Below, one piece after another: positions 38,619 to 47,039 of a DNA stretch of 64,000 nt. The position numbers and the translations under genes were made by a program. This stretch comes from Burkholderia vietnamiensis LMG 10929 (GTDB lineage Bacteria; Pseudomonadota; Gammaproteobacteria; Burkholderiales; Burkholderiaceae), in assembly GCF_000959445.1 (NCBI RefSeq), contig NZ_CP009631.1, positions 2,542,001 to 2,606,000 of the forward strand, written 5' to 3'. The notes beneath the pieces were generated by a model. That model worked only from the letters and a program-made list of their open reading frames with translations, had not been told where the DNA came from and did not search any database. Position 1 is the first letter of the stretch. Every line of letters begins with the position of its first letter.

Positions 38619-39080
38619 ATGGTTCAACTGACCCGCCCGTTGCGCGCACTGGCCGTCGCCGGCGCACTGCTCGCTTGCGCTGCCCCCACCTTCGCTCAGG
38701 CCGACAGCCCCGTCGGCATGTGGCAGACGATCGACGACAGCACGCACGCGCCGAAGGCCCTCGTGCAGATCGCCGAAGATGGCGACGGCTCGCTGTCGGG
38801 CAAGGTCGTCAAGGGCCTCGGCGCGAACGACACGCCCGATCGCCGCTGCACCGCATGCACGGACGAACGCAAGGATCAGCTCATCAAGGGCATGACGATC
38901 ATCAAGGCGATGAAGAAGGACGGCGACCACTGGGACGGCGGCAACATCCTCGATCCGGAAAACGGCAAGGTCTACAAGTGCAAGATGTCGCTGGAAGACG
39001 GCGGCCAGAAGCTGGTCGTGCGCGGCTACATCGGCGTATCGCTGCTCGGCCGCTCGCAGACCTGGGTGCGCGCGCAGTAA
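38619..39080 (+). CDS. Exported DUF2147 protein
   Basis: This 153-residue protein has a signal peptide (ALAVAGALLACAAPTFAQ). A DUF2147 domain follows: SPVGMWQTIDDSTHAPKALVQI, then GKVVKGLGA, TPDRRCTACTDERKDQLIKG and WDGGNILDPENGKVYKCKM. The cysteines CTAC and KCKM may form a disulfide. DUF2147 proteins are small periplasmic lipocalin-like proteins without an established function. The start follows AAGGAGGAAGACA, one of the strongest ribosome sites in the window. Confidence 0.87.
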   Translation: MVQLTRPLRALAVAGALLACAAPTFAQADSPVGMWQTIDDSTHAPKALVQIAEDGDGSLSGKVVKGLGANDTPDRRCTACTDERKDQLIKGMTIIKAMKKDGDHWDGGNILDPENGKVYKCKMSLEDGGQKLVVRGYIGVSLLGRSQTWVRAQ

Positions 39081-39111
39081 TGCAGCGCGCGTCGATGCGC
39101 GCGATGCAATG

Positions 39112-39150
39112 AAAAATCGGCCTGCGACAACGTCGTCAGGCCGATTTTTT
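39112..39150 (+). terminator. Terminator between the DUF2147 gene and the transposase-like gene
   Basis: An 11-12 bp stem AAAATCGGCCTG/CAGGCCGATTTT has a 12-nt loop and is followed by T. The opposite strand also has T after the stem, so both convergent genes may use it. Confidence 0.85.
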
Positions 39151-39180
39151 ATGCGCGCACGATAGTGAAATCGCACGACG

Positions 39181-39600
39181 TCACGTCGCGAGCTCCATCG
39201 TGTCGGCGGCTGCACGCTTGCCATGTGCAACGTAGGCCGGCACGGCGGCATCGGGCACCGCTACCGCATCCGGTTGGCAGTGCTTGCGCATCCGCGCGGA
39301 CAGCGCATTGCACAGGTTCACGCCCGCCTCGCCGTACAGCACGCTCATCACCTGCATCAACGTGCCCGTGTCGTGCCAGGCCTTGAAGCGGCGATGGCAG
39401 GTCTGATACGAAGGGTAGCGACGCGGCATCGCGGACCATGTCGCGCCGCTGTAGATCACCCACAGCACGCCGTTCAGCACGGCGCGTGTGTTGGCCAGTG
39501 GCCGACCGCGCAATTCGGTGCGCGGCTTCATTTCAGGCAGAAGCGGCACGATGGAGCGCCACTCCTGGTCGGTCAGATCGCGATACGGTGTCATGGACAT
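39181..39600 (-). CDS. Orphan IS5-type transposase N-terminal protein (DUF4096)
   Basis: The protein (139 residues from ATG 39600) carries the DUF4096 segment of IS5-family transposases: YRDLTDQEWRSIVPLLP and NTRAVLNGVLWVIYSGATWSAMPRRYPSYQTCHRRFKAW. The downstream DDE catalytic part is absent. Instead the frame ends in CQPDAVAVPDAAVPAYVAHGKRAAADTMELAT, which is not transposase-like. No flanking inverted repeats or target duplication are evident. It has a good promoter with an overlapping palindrome (39650-39695), so it may be a retained DNA-binding remnant rather than a dead insertion. ATG 39594 is an alternative start. Confidence 0.7.
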   Translation of the reverse strand: MSMTPYRDLTDQEWRSIVPLLPEMKPRTELRGRPLANTRAVLNGVLWVIYSGATWSAMPRRYPSYQTCHRRFKAWHDTGTLMQVMSVLYGEAGVNLCNALSARMRKHCQPDAVAVPDAAVPAYVAHGKRAAADTMELAT

Positions 39601-39649
39601 CTCCAGCCTCAGGAACCATGACACACGATATCGCCCGACCTTTTCGGCG

Positions 39650-39679
39650 ACTATAAGACAAATCCGAAAATACCGTCAA
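39650..39679 (-). promoter_or_regulatory. Promoter of the transposase-like gene
   Basis: On the minus strand, -35 TTGACG (39674-39679) and -10 TATAGT (39650-39655) are separated by 18 bp, about 50 bp before the start codon. Confidence 0.55.
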
Positions 39680-39695
39680 ATTGAGGCAATTTGAC
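39675..39695. promoter_or_regulatory. Palindromic operator overlapping the -35 box
   Basis: Nine-bp perfect arms GTCAAATTG (39675-39683) and CAATTTGAC (39687-39695) flank AGG. The site overlaps the -35 box of the transposase-like gene, a position typical of repressor binding. Confidence 0.55.
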
Positions 39696-39736
39696 CGGAA
39701 TTGACGATTGAAGCGCATGACTTGCGGCAGCCGCGC

Positions 39737-40834
39737 TCAGGTCAGCGAAGTATCGACGATGCGACGCGGCGCTTCGAGGTACTCCTTCGATTGCATTTCG
39801 ACGATCCGCGATACCGTGCGGGCAAACTCGTTCGCCATCGGCCCTTCGACGTACAACTGCTCGGCCGGCACCGCGGCCGACATCAGCAGCTTGACCTTGT
39901 GGTCGTACAGCACGTCGATCAGCCACGTGAAGCGCCGCGCCTCGGACGCCATCCGCGGCGACATCTGCGGCACCTCGGACAACACGATCGCGTGGAAGCG
40001 GCTGGCCAGCTCGAGATAGTCGTTCTGCGAGCGCGGGCCGCCGCACAGCGTCGCGAAATCGAACCACACGACGCCGTCCGCCTTGCGCAACGCCTTCAGC
40101 TCGCGCTTCTCGATATGCAGGATCGGGCTCTCGTCGGGCACCGCGGCGAGCTTCGCGAACGCACGGCGCAGCTCGCGATCGGCGTCGGCGCCGAGCGGCG
40201 TGTGATACATCTGCACCTGCGCGAGCGTGCGCTGCCGATAGTCGACGCCCGCGTCGACGTTCAGCACGTCGAGCTTCTGCTTGATCAGCGCGATCGCCGG
40301 CAGCATGCGGTCGCGATGCAGGCCGTCGGGATAGAGATCGTCGGGATCGTAGTTGGACGTCATCACGAACTGCACGCCGTTGTCGAACAGCCGGTCGAGC
40401 AGCCGGTACAGGATCATCGCGTCGGCGATGTCCGACACGTGGAATTCGTCGAAGCAGATCAGCCGGTAGCGTTTCGCGATACGTCGCGCGAGCTCGTCGA
40501 GCGGATCGGCCTGCCCTTTCAGCTCCTCGAGCTCGCGATGGACTTCCCGCATGAATTCGTGGAAATGCAGGCGCGTCTTGCGCTGCACCGGCACCACCGC
40601 GTAGAAGCTGTCCATCAGGAAGCTCTTGCCGCGCCCGACGCCGCCCCACATGTAGACGCCGCGCGGCAGATCGGGACGATTGATCAGCTTCTTGAACGCG
40701 TTCGAGCGGCGCCCCTTGTACTCGACCCATTCGTCGAAACAGCGCTGCAGACGATCGACGGCCGCGCGCTGGGCGGGATCGGACTGATAGCCGCGCGTAC
40801 TCAGTTCGCGCGTGTAGTATTCGTTGACGTTCAT
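39737..40834 (-). CDS. zapE: Cell-division AAA+ ATPase ZapE (AFG1-like)
   Basis: This 365-residue protein has the AFG1/ZapE pattern: Walker A YMWGGVGRGKSFLMD near residue 62, FHEFMREVH, Walker B LICFDEFHVSDIADAMIL and sensor VMTSNYDPDDLYPDGLHRDRM. ZapE interacts with the Z ring and helps division under stress in E. coli. It lies downstream of lpd and is separated from it by a terminator-like hairpin at 40851-40887, so it may be transcribed separately. Confidence 0.92.
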   Translation of the reverse strand: MNVNEYYTRELSTRGYQSDPAQRAAVDRLQRCFDEWVEYKGRRSNAFKKLINRPDLPRGVYMWGGVGRGKSFLMDSFYAVVPVQRKTRLHFHEFMREVHRELEELKGQADPLDELARRIAKRYRLICFDEFHVSDIADAMILYRLLDRLFDNGVQFVMTSNYDPDDLYPDGLHRDRMLPAIALIKQKLDVLNVDAGVDYRQRTLAQVQMYHTPLGADADRELRRAFAKLAAVPDESPILHIEKRELKALRKADGVVWFDFATLCGGPRSQNDYLELASRFHAIVLSEVPQMSPRMASEARRFTWLIDVLYDHKVKLLMSAAVPAEQLYVEGPMANEFARTVSRIVEMQSKEYLEAPRRIVDTSLT

Positions 40835-40850
40835 CGGGCAAACCGGAAAA

Positions 40851-40887
40851 GACGAAGGCGAGCGGGAAATTCCCGCCCGCCTTCGTC
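40851..40887 (-). terminator. Terminator after the 2-oxoglutarate dehydrogenase operon
   Basis: Eighteen-bp arms starting GACGAAGGCG and ending CGCCTTCGTC pair with one mismatch and a 1-nt centre. On the minus strand TTTTCC follows the stem. The hairpin lies 46 bp after the lpd stop and 17 bp before the zapE start. Confidence 0.7.
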
Positions 40888-40933
40888 ATGAGACGGCTGC
40901 GCCGGCCGAGCGCCGGCCGGCGCTATACCGCGC

Positions 40934-42364
40934 TCAGCTGTTCAGCGAGCGCTTGTCGACCGCGAGCGCCGCTTCGCGCATCACTTCCGACATCGACGGG
41001 TGCGGATGGCAGATGCGGGCGATGTCTTCCGACGCCGCCTTGAATTCCATCGCCACCACGGCTTCCGCGATCAGGTCCGACGCATTCGCGCCGATCACGT
41101 GCACGCCGAGCAGTTCGTCGGTCTTCGCGTCCGCGATCATCTTCACGAAACCGTCCGGTGCGTTCATGCCGAGCGCACGGCCGTTGATCGAGAACGGGAA
41201 CTTGCCCGACTTGATCTCGCGGCCTTCCGCCTTCAGCTGCTGCTCCGTCTTGCCGACCCATGCGATTTCCGGGTACGTGTAGATCACCCACGGAATGCAG
41301 TTGTAGTCGATGTGCGGCTTCTGACCGTCGATCACTTCCGCGACCAGCACGCCTTCGTCTTCCGCCTTGTGCGCGAGCATCGGGCCGCGCACCACGTCGC
41401 CGATCGCATACACGTTCGGCACCGCCGTGCGGCAGTGGTCGTCCACGTCGATGAAGCCGCGCTCGTTCGCCTTCAGGCCGATTGCCTCGAGGCCGAGGTT
41501 GTCGGTGTTCGGCACACGGCCGACCGACACGATCAGGCGGTCGGCGTCGAGCGTCTGCGCGTTGCCGTCCTTGTCCGTGTAGGCGATCGACACGCCGTTC
41601 GCGGTCGTCTTCACGTCGCCGATCTTCACGCCGAGATGAATGTCGAGGCCCTGCTTCTTGAACAGCTTCGCCGCTTCCTTCGCGAGCGCTTCGTCGGCTG
41701 CGCCGAGGAACGCCGGCAGCGCTTCGAGCACCGTCACGTCGGCGCCCAGACGACGCCACACCGAGCCGAGCTCGAGGCCGATCACGCCCGCGCCGATCAC
41801 GGCGAGCTTCTTCGGCACCGAGTCGAAGCGCAGCGCGCCTTCGTTGTCCGACACGATCTTGTTGTCGACCGGGATGTTCGGCAGATGACGCGCCTTCGAG
41901 CCCGTCGCGATGATCACGTTCTTCGCGGTGACGACTTCGGCTTCGCCTTCGCCGCTCACTTCGATCTGCACGCCGGCGTCCGTCTTGCCGGTGAACTTGC
42001 CGTGGCCCTTGAGCCAGGTGATCTTGTTCTTCTTGAACAGGAACTCGATCCCGCTCGTCATCTTCTCGACGATCGCGTCCTTGCGGCCGAGCATCTTCGC
42101 GACGTCGATCTTCACGCCGTCGACCGTGATGCCGTGGTCGGCCAGATGGTGCGACGTGTTTTCGAACTCTTCCGACGACGCGAGCAGCGCCTTCGACGGG
42201 ATGCAGCCGACGTTCAGGCAGGTGCCGCCGAGCTTCAGCGCGCCGGCCGGGTTCTTCCACTTCTCGATACAGGCAACGGTCTTGCCGAGCTGCGCGGCGC
42301 GAATCGCGGCGATGTAGCCGCCGGGGCCGGCGCCGATCACGACGACGTCAAATTCCTTGGACAT
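40934..42364 (-). CDS. lpdA: Dihydrolipoyl dehydrogenase (E3 of 2-oxoglutarate dehydrogenase)
   Basis: This 476-residue flavoprotein reoxidises the dihydrolipoyl arm of the E2 subunit with NAD+. The FAD site GAGPGGYIAAIRAAQLG is followed by the redox disulfide motif GGTCLNVGCIPSKALL. The NAD domain (AVIGAGVIGLELGSVWRRLG) and the C-terminal catalytic His-Glu segment (ICHPHPSMSEVMREAAL) complete it. Length and motifs match a full E3. It is the last gene of the sucA-odhB-lpd operon, so it is the E3 dedicated to this complex. Confidence 0.96.
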   Translation of the reverse strand: MSKEFDVVVIGAGPGGYIAAIRAAQLGKTVACIEKWKNPAGALKLGGTCLNVGCIPSKALLASSEEFENTSHHLADHGITVDGVKIDVAKMLGRKDAIVEKMTSGIEFLFKKNKITWLKGHGKFTGKTDAGVQIEVSGEGEAEVVTAKNVIIATGSKARHLPNIPVDNKIVSDNEGALRFDSVPKKLAVIGAGVIGLELGSVWRRLGADVTVLEALPAFLGAADEALAKEAAKLFKKQGLDIHLGVKIGDVKTTANGVSIAYTDKDGNAQTLDADRLIVSVGRVPNTDNLGLEAIGLKANERGFIDVDDHCRTAVPNVYAIGDVVRGPMLAHKAEDEGVLVAEVIDGQKPHIDYNCIPWVIYTYPEIAWVGKTEQQLKAEGREIKSGKFPFSINGRALGMNAPDGFVKMIADAKTDELLGVHVIGANASDLIAEAVVAMEFKAASEDIARICHPHPSMSEVMREAALAVDKRSLNS

Positions 42365-42386
42365 GTCAATCCTTTCTACTTGTACG

Positions 42387-42420
42387 TCCGCACGCGCGCG
42401 CGAAGGCGCGCGCGTGCGGA
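42387..42420 (-). other. 15-bp perfect hairpin between odhB and lpd
   Basis: TCCGCACGCGCGCGC (42387-42401) and its exact complement (42406-42420) flank a 4-nt loop. It lies in the 81-bp intercistronic gap. No T run follows, so it is likely an mRNA-stability element. Confidence 0.65.
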
Positions 42421-42445
42421 ACGGGTCAGTGCGGTGAGACTCGGC

Positions 42446-43723
42446 TTACAGGTCGAGCAGCAGACGTGCCGGATCTTCGAGCGCATCCTTCATCGCGACG
42501 AGCGACAGCACGGCTTCGCGGCCGTCGATGATGCGGTGGTCGTACGACAGCGCGAGGTAGTTGATCGGACGGATCACGATCTGGCCGTTCTCGACGACCG
42601 GACGTTCCTTCGTCGCGTGCACGCCGAGGATCGCCGACTGCGGCGGGTTGATGATCGGCGTCGACAGCATCGAGCCGAACACGCCGCCGTTCGAGATCGA
42701 GAACGTACCGCCCGTCATTTCCTCGATCGACAGCTTGCCGTCCTTCGCCTTCTGGCCGAATTCGGCGATCTTCTTCTCGATCTCGGCGAGGCTCAGCTGA
42801 TCCGCGTTGCGCAGGATCGGCACGACCAGGCCGCGCGGCGAACCGACCGCGATACCGATGTCGAAGTAGCCGTGGTAGACGATGTCGTTACCGTCGATCG
42901 ACGCGTTCACCAGCGGGAACTTCTTCAGCGCGTGCACGGCCGCCTTCACGAAGAACGACATGAAGCCGAGCTTCACGCCATGTTCCTTCTCGAACTTGTC
43001 CTTGTACTTCGCGCGCAGGTCCATGACCGGCTGCATGTTGACTTCGTTGAACGTCGTCAGGATCGCGTTCGTTTGCTGCGACTCGAGCAGACGCTCGGCG
43101 ATACGCGCGCGCAGGCGCGACATCGGCACGCGCTGTTCCGGACGGTCGTTCAGCCAGGTCGTGGCCGATGCCGGGACCTTCACTTCCGGCAGCGACGGCT
43201 TCGCAGCGGCGGTCTTCGCCGGTGCGGCGGCCGGTGCAGCCTTCGGTGCGCTGCCTGCGGCGAGCGCGTCGCCCTTCGTGACGCGGCCGTCGCGGCCCGA
43301 GCCTGCGACGTCGCCCGTCGACAGACCCTTCTCGGCCAGCAGCTTCGCTGCGGCCGGCGATGCGGCGGCCGAGCTCGACGCCGTTGCGGCAGCCGGCTGT
43401 GCGGCCGGTGCTGCTGCGGCCGGCGCTGCCGCCGGCTGCACTTCCGCGGCGCCCGCTGCGGCTTGCGCAGCACCTGCCTTCGCTTCGGTGTCGATCGTCG
43501 CGATCACTTGATCGGCGACCACGGTGTCACCGTCGTTCTGCAGCACTTGCGCGAGCACGCCCGCGGCCGGTGCCGGCACTTCGAGCACGACCTTGTCGGT
43601 CTCGAGTTCGATCAGGATTTCGTCCTGCGCGACTGCTTCGCCCGGCTTCTTCTTCCACTGCAGCATGGTGGCTTCCGAAACCGACTCCGAAAGCTGGGGG
43701 ACTTTGACTTCTACGATAGCCAT
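42446..43723 (-). CDS. odhB: Dihydrolipoyllysine-residue succinyltransferase (E2 of 2-oxoglutarate dehydrogenase)
   Basis: This 425-residue protein has one lipoyl domain (residues 1-80, lipoylated Lys in [11 protein letters not shown]) and a long Ala/Pro-rich hinge. A peripheral-subunit-binding domain follows (about 145-180, [28 protein letters not shown]). The catalytic domain has [14 protein letters not shown] near residue 395. It transfers the succinyl group to CoA in the TCA cycle and forms the complex core. ATG 43723 starts exactly at the lipoyl domain; the frame extends upstream without homology. A hairpin-rich gap separates it from sucA. Confidence 0.96.
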   Translation of the reverse strand: MAIVEVKVPQLSESVSEATMLQWKKKPGEAVAQDEILIELETDKVVLEVPAPAAGVLAQVLQNDGDTVVADQVIATIDTEAKAGAAQAAAGAAEVQPAAAPAAAAPAAQPAAATASSSAAASPAAAKLLAEKGLSTGDVAGSGRDGRVTKGDALAAGSAPKAAPAAAPAKTAAAKPSLPEVKVPASATTWLNDRPEQRVPMSRLRARIAERLLESQQTNAILTTFNEVNMQPVMDLRAKYKDKFEKEHGVKLGFMSFFVKAAVHALKKFPLVNASIDGNDIVYHGYFDIGIAVGSPRGLVVPILRNADQLSLAEIEKKIAEFGQKAKDGKLSIEEMTGGTFSISNGGVFGSMLSTPIINPPQSAILGVHATKERPVVENGQIVIRPINYLALSYDHRIIDGREAVLSLVAMKDALEDPARLLLDL

Positions 43724-43813
43724 GTGATTTTCCTGGATGCTTAATCTGGGTAATGACGAGGTTCGTGCGACTCGCTCGGCCACCAGGGCGCGCGACGCGC
43801 CACGCGGGCCAAA

Positions 43814-43848
43814 CGAGACGGGAAAGCGCCGCGCGCCTTCCCGTTTCG
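43814..43848 (-). other. Hairpin between sucA and odhB
   Basis: CGAGACGGGAAAGCGC pairs with GCGCCTTCCCGTTTCG with one mismatch and one G-T pair around a 3-nt loop, about 10 bp after the sucA stop. As at the odhB-lpd gap, no T run follows. Confidence 0.55.
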
Positions 43849-43858
43849 CTTACGTCGA

Positions 43859-46723
43859 TTATTTCGCGATCGATGTGCTCTTCAGGCGGCCGAATGCACC
43901 TTCGATGAGGGCCTTCTGCTGCTCGTAGTGCTTCGCGTAGTAGCCAACTGCCGGCGAGGCCGAAGCCGGGCGGCCGCTGTATGCCAGCTTCTGCCCTTCC
44001 TTCATGCCTTCCTTCAGGTGGTGCTCGACGTAGAACCAGGGGCCCTGGTTCTGCGGCTCGTCCTGCACCCAGACCACTTCAGTCGCGTGCTCGTACTTCT
44101 TCATTTCCGCTTCGAACTGCTTGTGCGCGAACGGATACAGCTGCTCGATACGGATGATCGCGACGTCGTTCGCCTTCGCTTCGCGACGGTGCGCGACGAG
44201 GTCGTAGTACACGCGGCCCGAGCATGCCAGCACACGCTTGACCTTCTTCGGGTCGATGCCGCCGTCGGTTTCGCCCAGCACCGGCTGGAACGAGCCCTTC
44301 GCGAGCTCGGACAGATCCGACACCGCTTCCTTGTGGCGCAGCAGCGACTTCGGCGTAGCGATGATCAGCGGCTTGCGGAACAGGCGGATCATCTGGCGAC
44401 GCAGCAGGTGGAAGATCTGCGCCGGGGTGGTCGGCTGAACGACCTGCATGTTGTGATCCGCGCACAGTTGCAGGAAACGCTCGATTCGGGTCGACGAGTG
44501 TTCCGGGCCCTGGCCTTCGTACCCGTGCGGCAGCAGCATCGTCAGGCCCGACACGCGGCCCCACTTCACTTCGCCCGACGAGATGAACTGGTCGATCACG
44601 ACCTGCGCGCCGTTGACGAAGTCGCCGAACTGCGCTTCCCACAGCACGAGCGTGTTCGGCTCGGCGGTCGAGTAACCGTATTCGAAGCCCAGCACCGCCT
44701 CTTCCGACAGCACCGAGTCGATCACCGTGAACTTCGCCTGGCCTTCGGCGATGTTCTGCAGCGGCACGTACGTGCCGTCGTTCCAGCGCTCGCGGTTCTG
44801 GTCGTGCAGCACCGCGTGACGGTGCGTGAACGTGCCGCGGCCCGAGTCCTGGCCGGTCAGGCGCACTGCATAGCCCGATGCGACGAGCGACGCGAATGCG
44901 AGGTGTTCGCCCATGCCCCAGTCGAGCGGCTGGTCGCCGCGCGCCATGTTGCGACGGTCGTTGATCACGCGCTCGACGAGCGGGTGAACCTTGAAGTTTT
45001 CCGGGACCGTGGTGATGCGTTCGCCCAGGCGCTTCAGTTCGGCGAGCGGCACGGCCGTATCGGCTGCGTCCGTCCACTTGCGGTTCAGGAACGGCACCCA
45101 GTCGACCGCGTACTTGCTCTTGTAGTTCGACAGGACCGGATCGACGGTGTGGTGGCCGTCGTCCATCGCCTTGCGGTACGCCTTCACGTAGCCGTCGGCG
45201 TCTTCCGCCGTGATCACGCCCTGCTGAACCAGCTTCTCGGCGTACAGCGCACGGGTGCCCGGGTGCTGCGCGATCTTCTTGTACATCAGCGGCTGCGTGA
45301 CGGCCGGCGTGTCCTGTTCGTTGTGACCCAGCTTGCGGAAGCACACGATGTCGATCACGACATCCTTGTGGAACTGCATCCGGTAGTCGATCGCGATCTG
45401 GATCGCGAGCACGACGGCTTCAGGATCGTCGCCGTTCACGTGCAGCACCGGCGCTTCGATCATCTTGACCACGTCGGTACAGTACAGCGTCGAGCGCGCG
45501 TCGCGCGGGTCGGACGTCGTGAAGCCGATCTGGTTGTTGATGACGATGTGCAGCGTGCCGTGCGTGCCGTAACCGCGCGTTTGCGCGAGGTTCAGCGTTT
45601 CCATCACGACGCCCTGGCCCGCGAATGCCGCGTCGCCGTGGATCTGCACCGGCAGCACCTGCAGGCCGTCGTCGTCGCCGCGACGGTCCATCCGCGCCTT
45701 CGCCGAACCTTCGACCACCGGGTTCACGATTTCGAGGTGCGACGGGTTGAATGCGAGCGACAGGTGGACCGGGCCGCCTTCCGTCGACACGTCCGACGAG
45801 AAGCCCTTGTGGTACTTCACGTCGCCGGCCGGCAGGTCGTCGACGTGCTTGCCTTCGAATTCGGCGAACAGGTCGGCCGGCATCTTGCCCAGCGTGTTGA
45901 CCAGCACGTTCAGACGGCCGCGGTGGGCCATGCCGATGATGATTTCCTGCACGCCGCTCTTGCCCGCGTGCTGGACGACTTCGTCCATCGCCGCGATGAA
46001 GCTCTCGCCGCCTTCGAGCGAGAAGCGCTTCTGGCCGACGTACTTGGTGTGCAGGTAGCGCTCGAGGCCTTCGGCGGCCGTCAGGCGATTCAGGATGTGC
46101 TTCTTCTTGTCGGCCGAGAACGCCGGCGTCGCGCGCGTCGATTCGAGGCGCTCCTGCCACCAGCGCTTCTGCTCCGGATCGCTGATGTACATGTACTCGG
46201 CGCCGATCGTGCCGCAGTACGTGTCACGCAGGCCCTTGACGATGTCGCGCAGCGAAGCCTGGTCGAAACCGAAGTACAGGTTGCTTGCGCTGTACGTCTG
46301 GTCGAGGTCGCCTTCGGAGAAGTCGTAGAAAGCAGGTTCGAGCTCGGGGATGGCGGGACGTTCGCGACGCTTCAGCGGATCCAGATTGGCCCATTGCGAG
46401 CCGAGGAAGCGATAGGCGCTGATCAGGGACTGGACATGAACCTGCTTGCGCGCGGTGGCCAGATTGCTGCCGCTTTCGCGCGGGATGAAGGCATTGGCCT
46501 TCGCACGCTCGGCGAACGATTCGACGATCGGGTAGTGAGCGACGTCGTTGGCATTCGAACCGTCCGTTGCCGGCACGTTCTGCAGCGCGTCGAAATACTC
46601 TCGCCAGTTTTCCGGCACCGACGCCGGATTGTTGAGATATGCATCGTACAGTTCTTCAACGTACGAAGCATTGCCGCCGAACAGATAGGAGTTCAGCTGA
46701 AACTGCTTCATTACATCTGACAT
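43859..46723 (-). CDS. sucA: 2-oxoglutarate dehydrogenase E1 component
   Basis: This 954-residue thiamine-diphosphate enzyme decarboxylates 2-oxoglutarate. The N-terminal SucA motif (SYVEELYDAYLNNPASVPENWREYF) is followed by MAHRGRLNVLVNTLGK near residue 270. The ThDP motif HGDAAFAGQGVVMETLNLAQ ends in INNQIGF. LLPHGYEGQGPEHSSTRIERFLQL lies in the C-terminal part. It is full length and is the first gene of the operon with odhB and lpd. The E1-type N-terminal extension separates it from pyruvate dehydrogenase E1. Confidence 0.97.
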   Translation of the reverse strand: MSDVMKQFQLNSYLFGGNASYVEELYDAYLNNPASVPENWREYFDALQNVPATDGSNANDVAHYPIVESFAERAKANAFIPRESGSNLATARKQVHVQSLISAYRFLGSQWANLDPLKRRERPAIPELEPAFYDFSEGDLDQTYSASNLYFGFDQASLRDIVKGLRDTYCGTIGAEYMYISDPEQKRWWQERLESTRATPAFSADKKKHILNRLTAAEGLERYLHTKYVGQKRFSLEGGESFIAAMDEVVQHAGKSGVQEIIIGMAHRGRLNVLVNTLGKMPADLFAEFEGKHVDDLPAGDVKYHKGFSSDVSTEGGPVHLSLAFNPSHLEIVNPVVEGSAKARMDRRGDDDGLQVLPVQIHGDAAFAGQGVVMETLNLAQTRGYGTHGTLHIVINNQIGFTTSDPRDARSTLYCTDVVKMIEAPVLHVNGDDPEAVVLAIQIAIDYRMQFHKDVVIDIVCFRKLGHNEQDTPAVTQPLMYKKIAQHPGTRALYAEKLVQQGVITAEDADGYVKAYRKAMDDGHHTVDPVLSNYKSKYAVDWVPFLNRKWTDAADTAVPLAELKRLGERITTVPENFKVHPLVERVINDRRNMARGDQPLDWGMGEHLAFASLVASGYAVRLTGQDSGRGTFTHRHAVLHDQNRERWNDGTYVPLQNIAEGQAKFTVIDSVLSEEAVLGFEYGYSTAEPNTLVLWEAQFGDFVNGAQVVIDQFISSGEVKWGRVSGLTMLLPHGYEGQGPEHSSTRIERFLQLCADHNMQVVQPTTPAQIFHLLRRQMIRLFRKPLIIATPKSLLRHKEAVSDLSELAKGSFQPVLGETDGGIDPKKVKRVLACSGRVYYDLVAHRREAKANDVAIIRIEQLYPFAHKQFEAEMKKYEHATEVVWVQDEPQNQGPWFYVEHHLKEGMKEGQKLAYSGRPASASPAVGYYAKHYEQQKALIEGAFGRLKSTSIAK

Positions 46724-46983
46724 TTTACGCTCACCTTTCTTCGAGCTTCTCGAGAAATAGCGGGTTGCTCAACCTTCCGCGACACGGCCTGACCGTTTAG
46801 CGGATTGCGAATCAAGTCTTGCTTGGAAGGACCTAAACTTGCGTGCGCGCAGCATATCACAGAACCGATACCGGAGTTCGCGCCGAAATGTGCCCGAAAG
46901 CACCGCGTGGCGGGGTTTTGCCGGATTGGCACGAGGCGCAGAAACAGTGTTTTGCCGGCTATTCGGTTGCACGTCGAGCGAAT
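46724..46983. other. Leader region of sucA
   Basis: The stretch upstream of sucA (minus strand) holds no coding frame. A GATATG -10-like box with upstream AT-richer sequence lies around 46850-46865 on the minus strand. This would give a leader of more than 120 nt. Confidence 0.4.
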
Positions 46984-46984
46984 G

Positions 46985-47015
46985 CAAAAAAGGCCGCCCG
47001 AAGGCAGCCTTTTTC
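46985..47015 (-). terminator. Terminator of typA
   Basis: On the minus strand, AAAGGCTGCC and GGCGGCCTTT pair around TTCG (one wobble) and are followed by T6, 25 bp after the typA stop. Confidence 0.88.
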
Positions 47016-47039
47016 GTCGTGCACGGGAACGCACGATGC

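Noticed and set aside
39181..39600. A complete IS5-family insertion sequence
   Set aside because: Only the N-terminal transposase segment is present; no DDE part, terminal inverted repeats or target duplication was seen.
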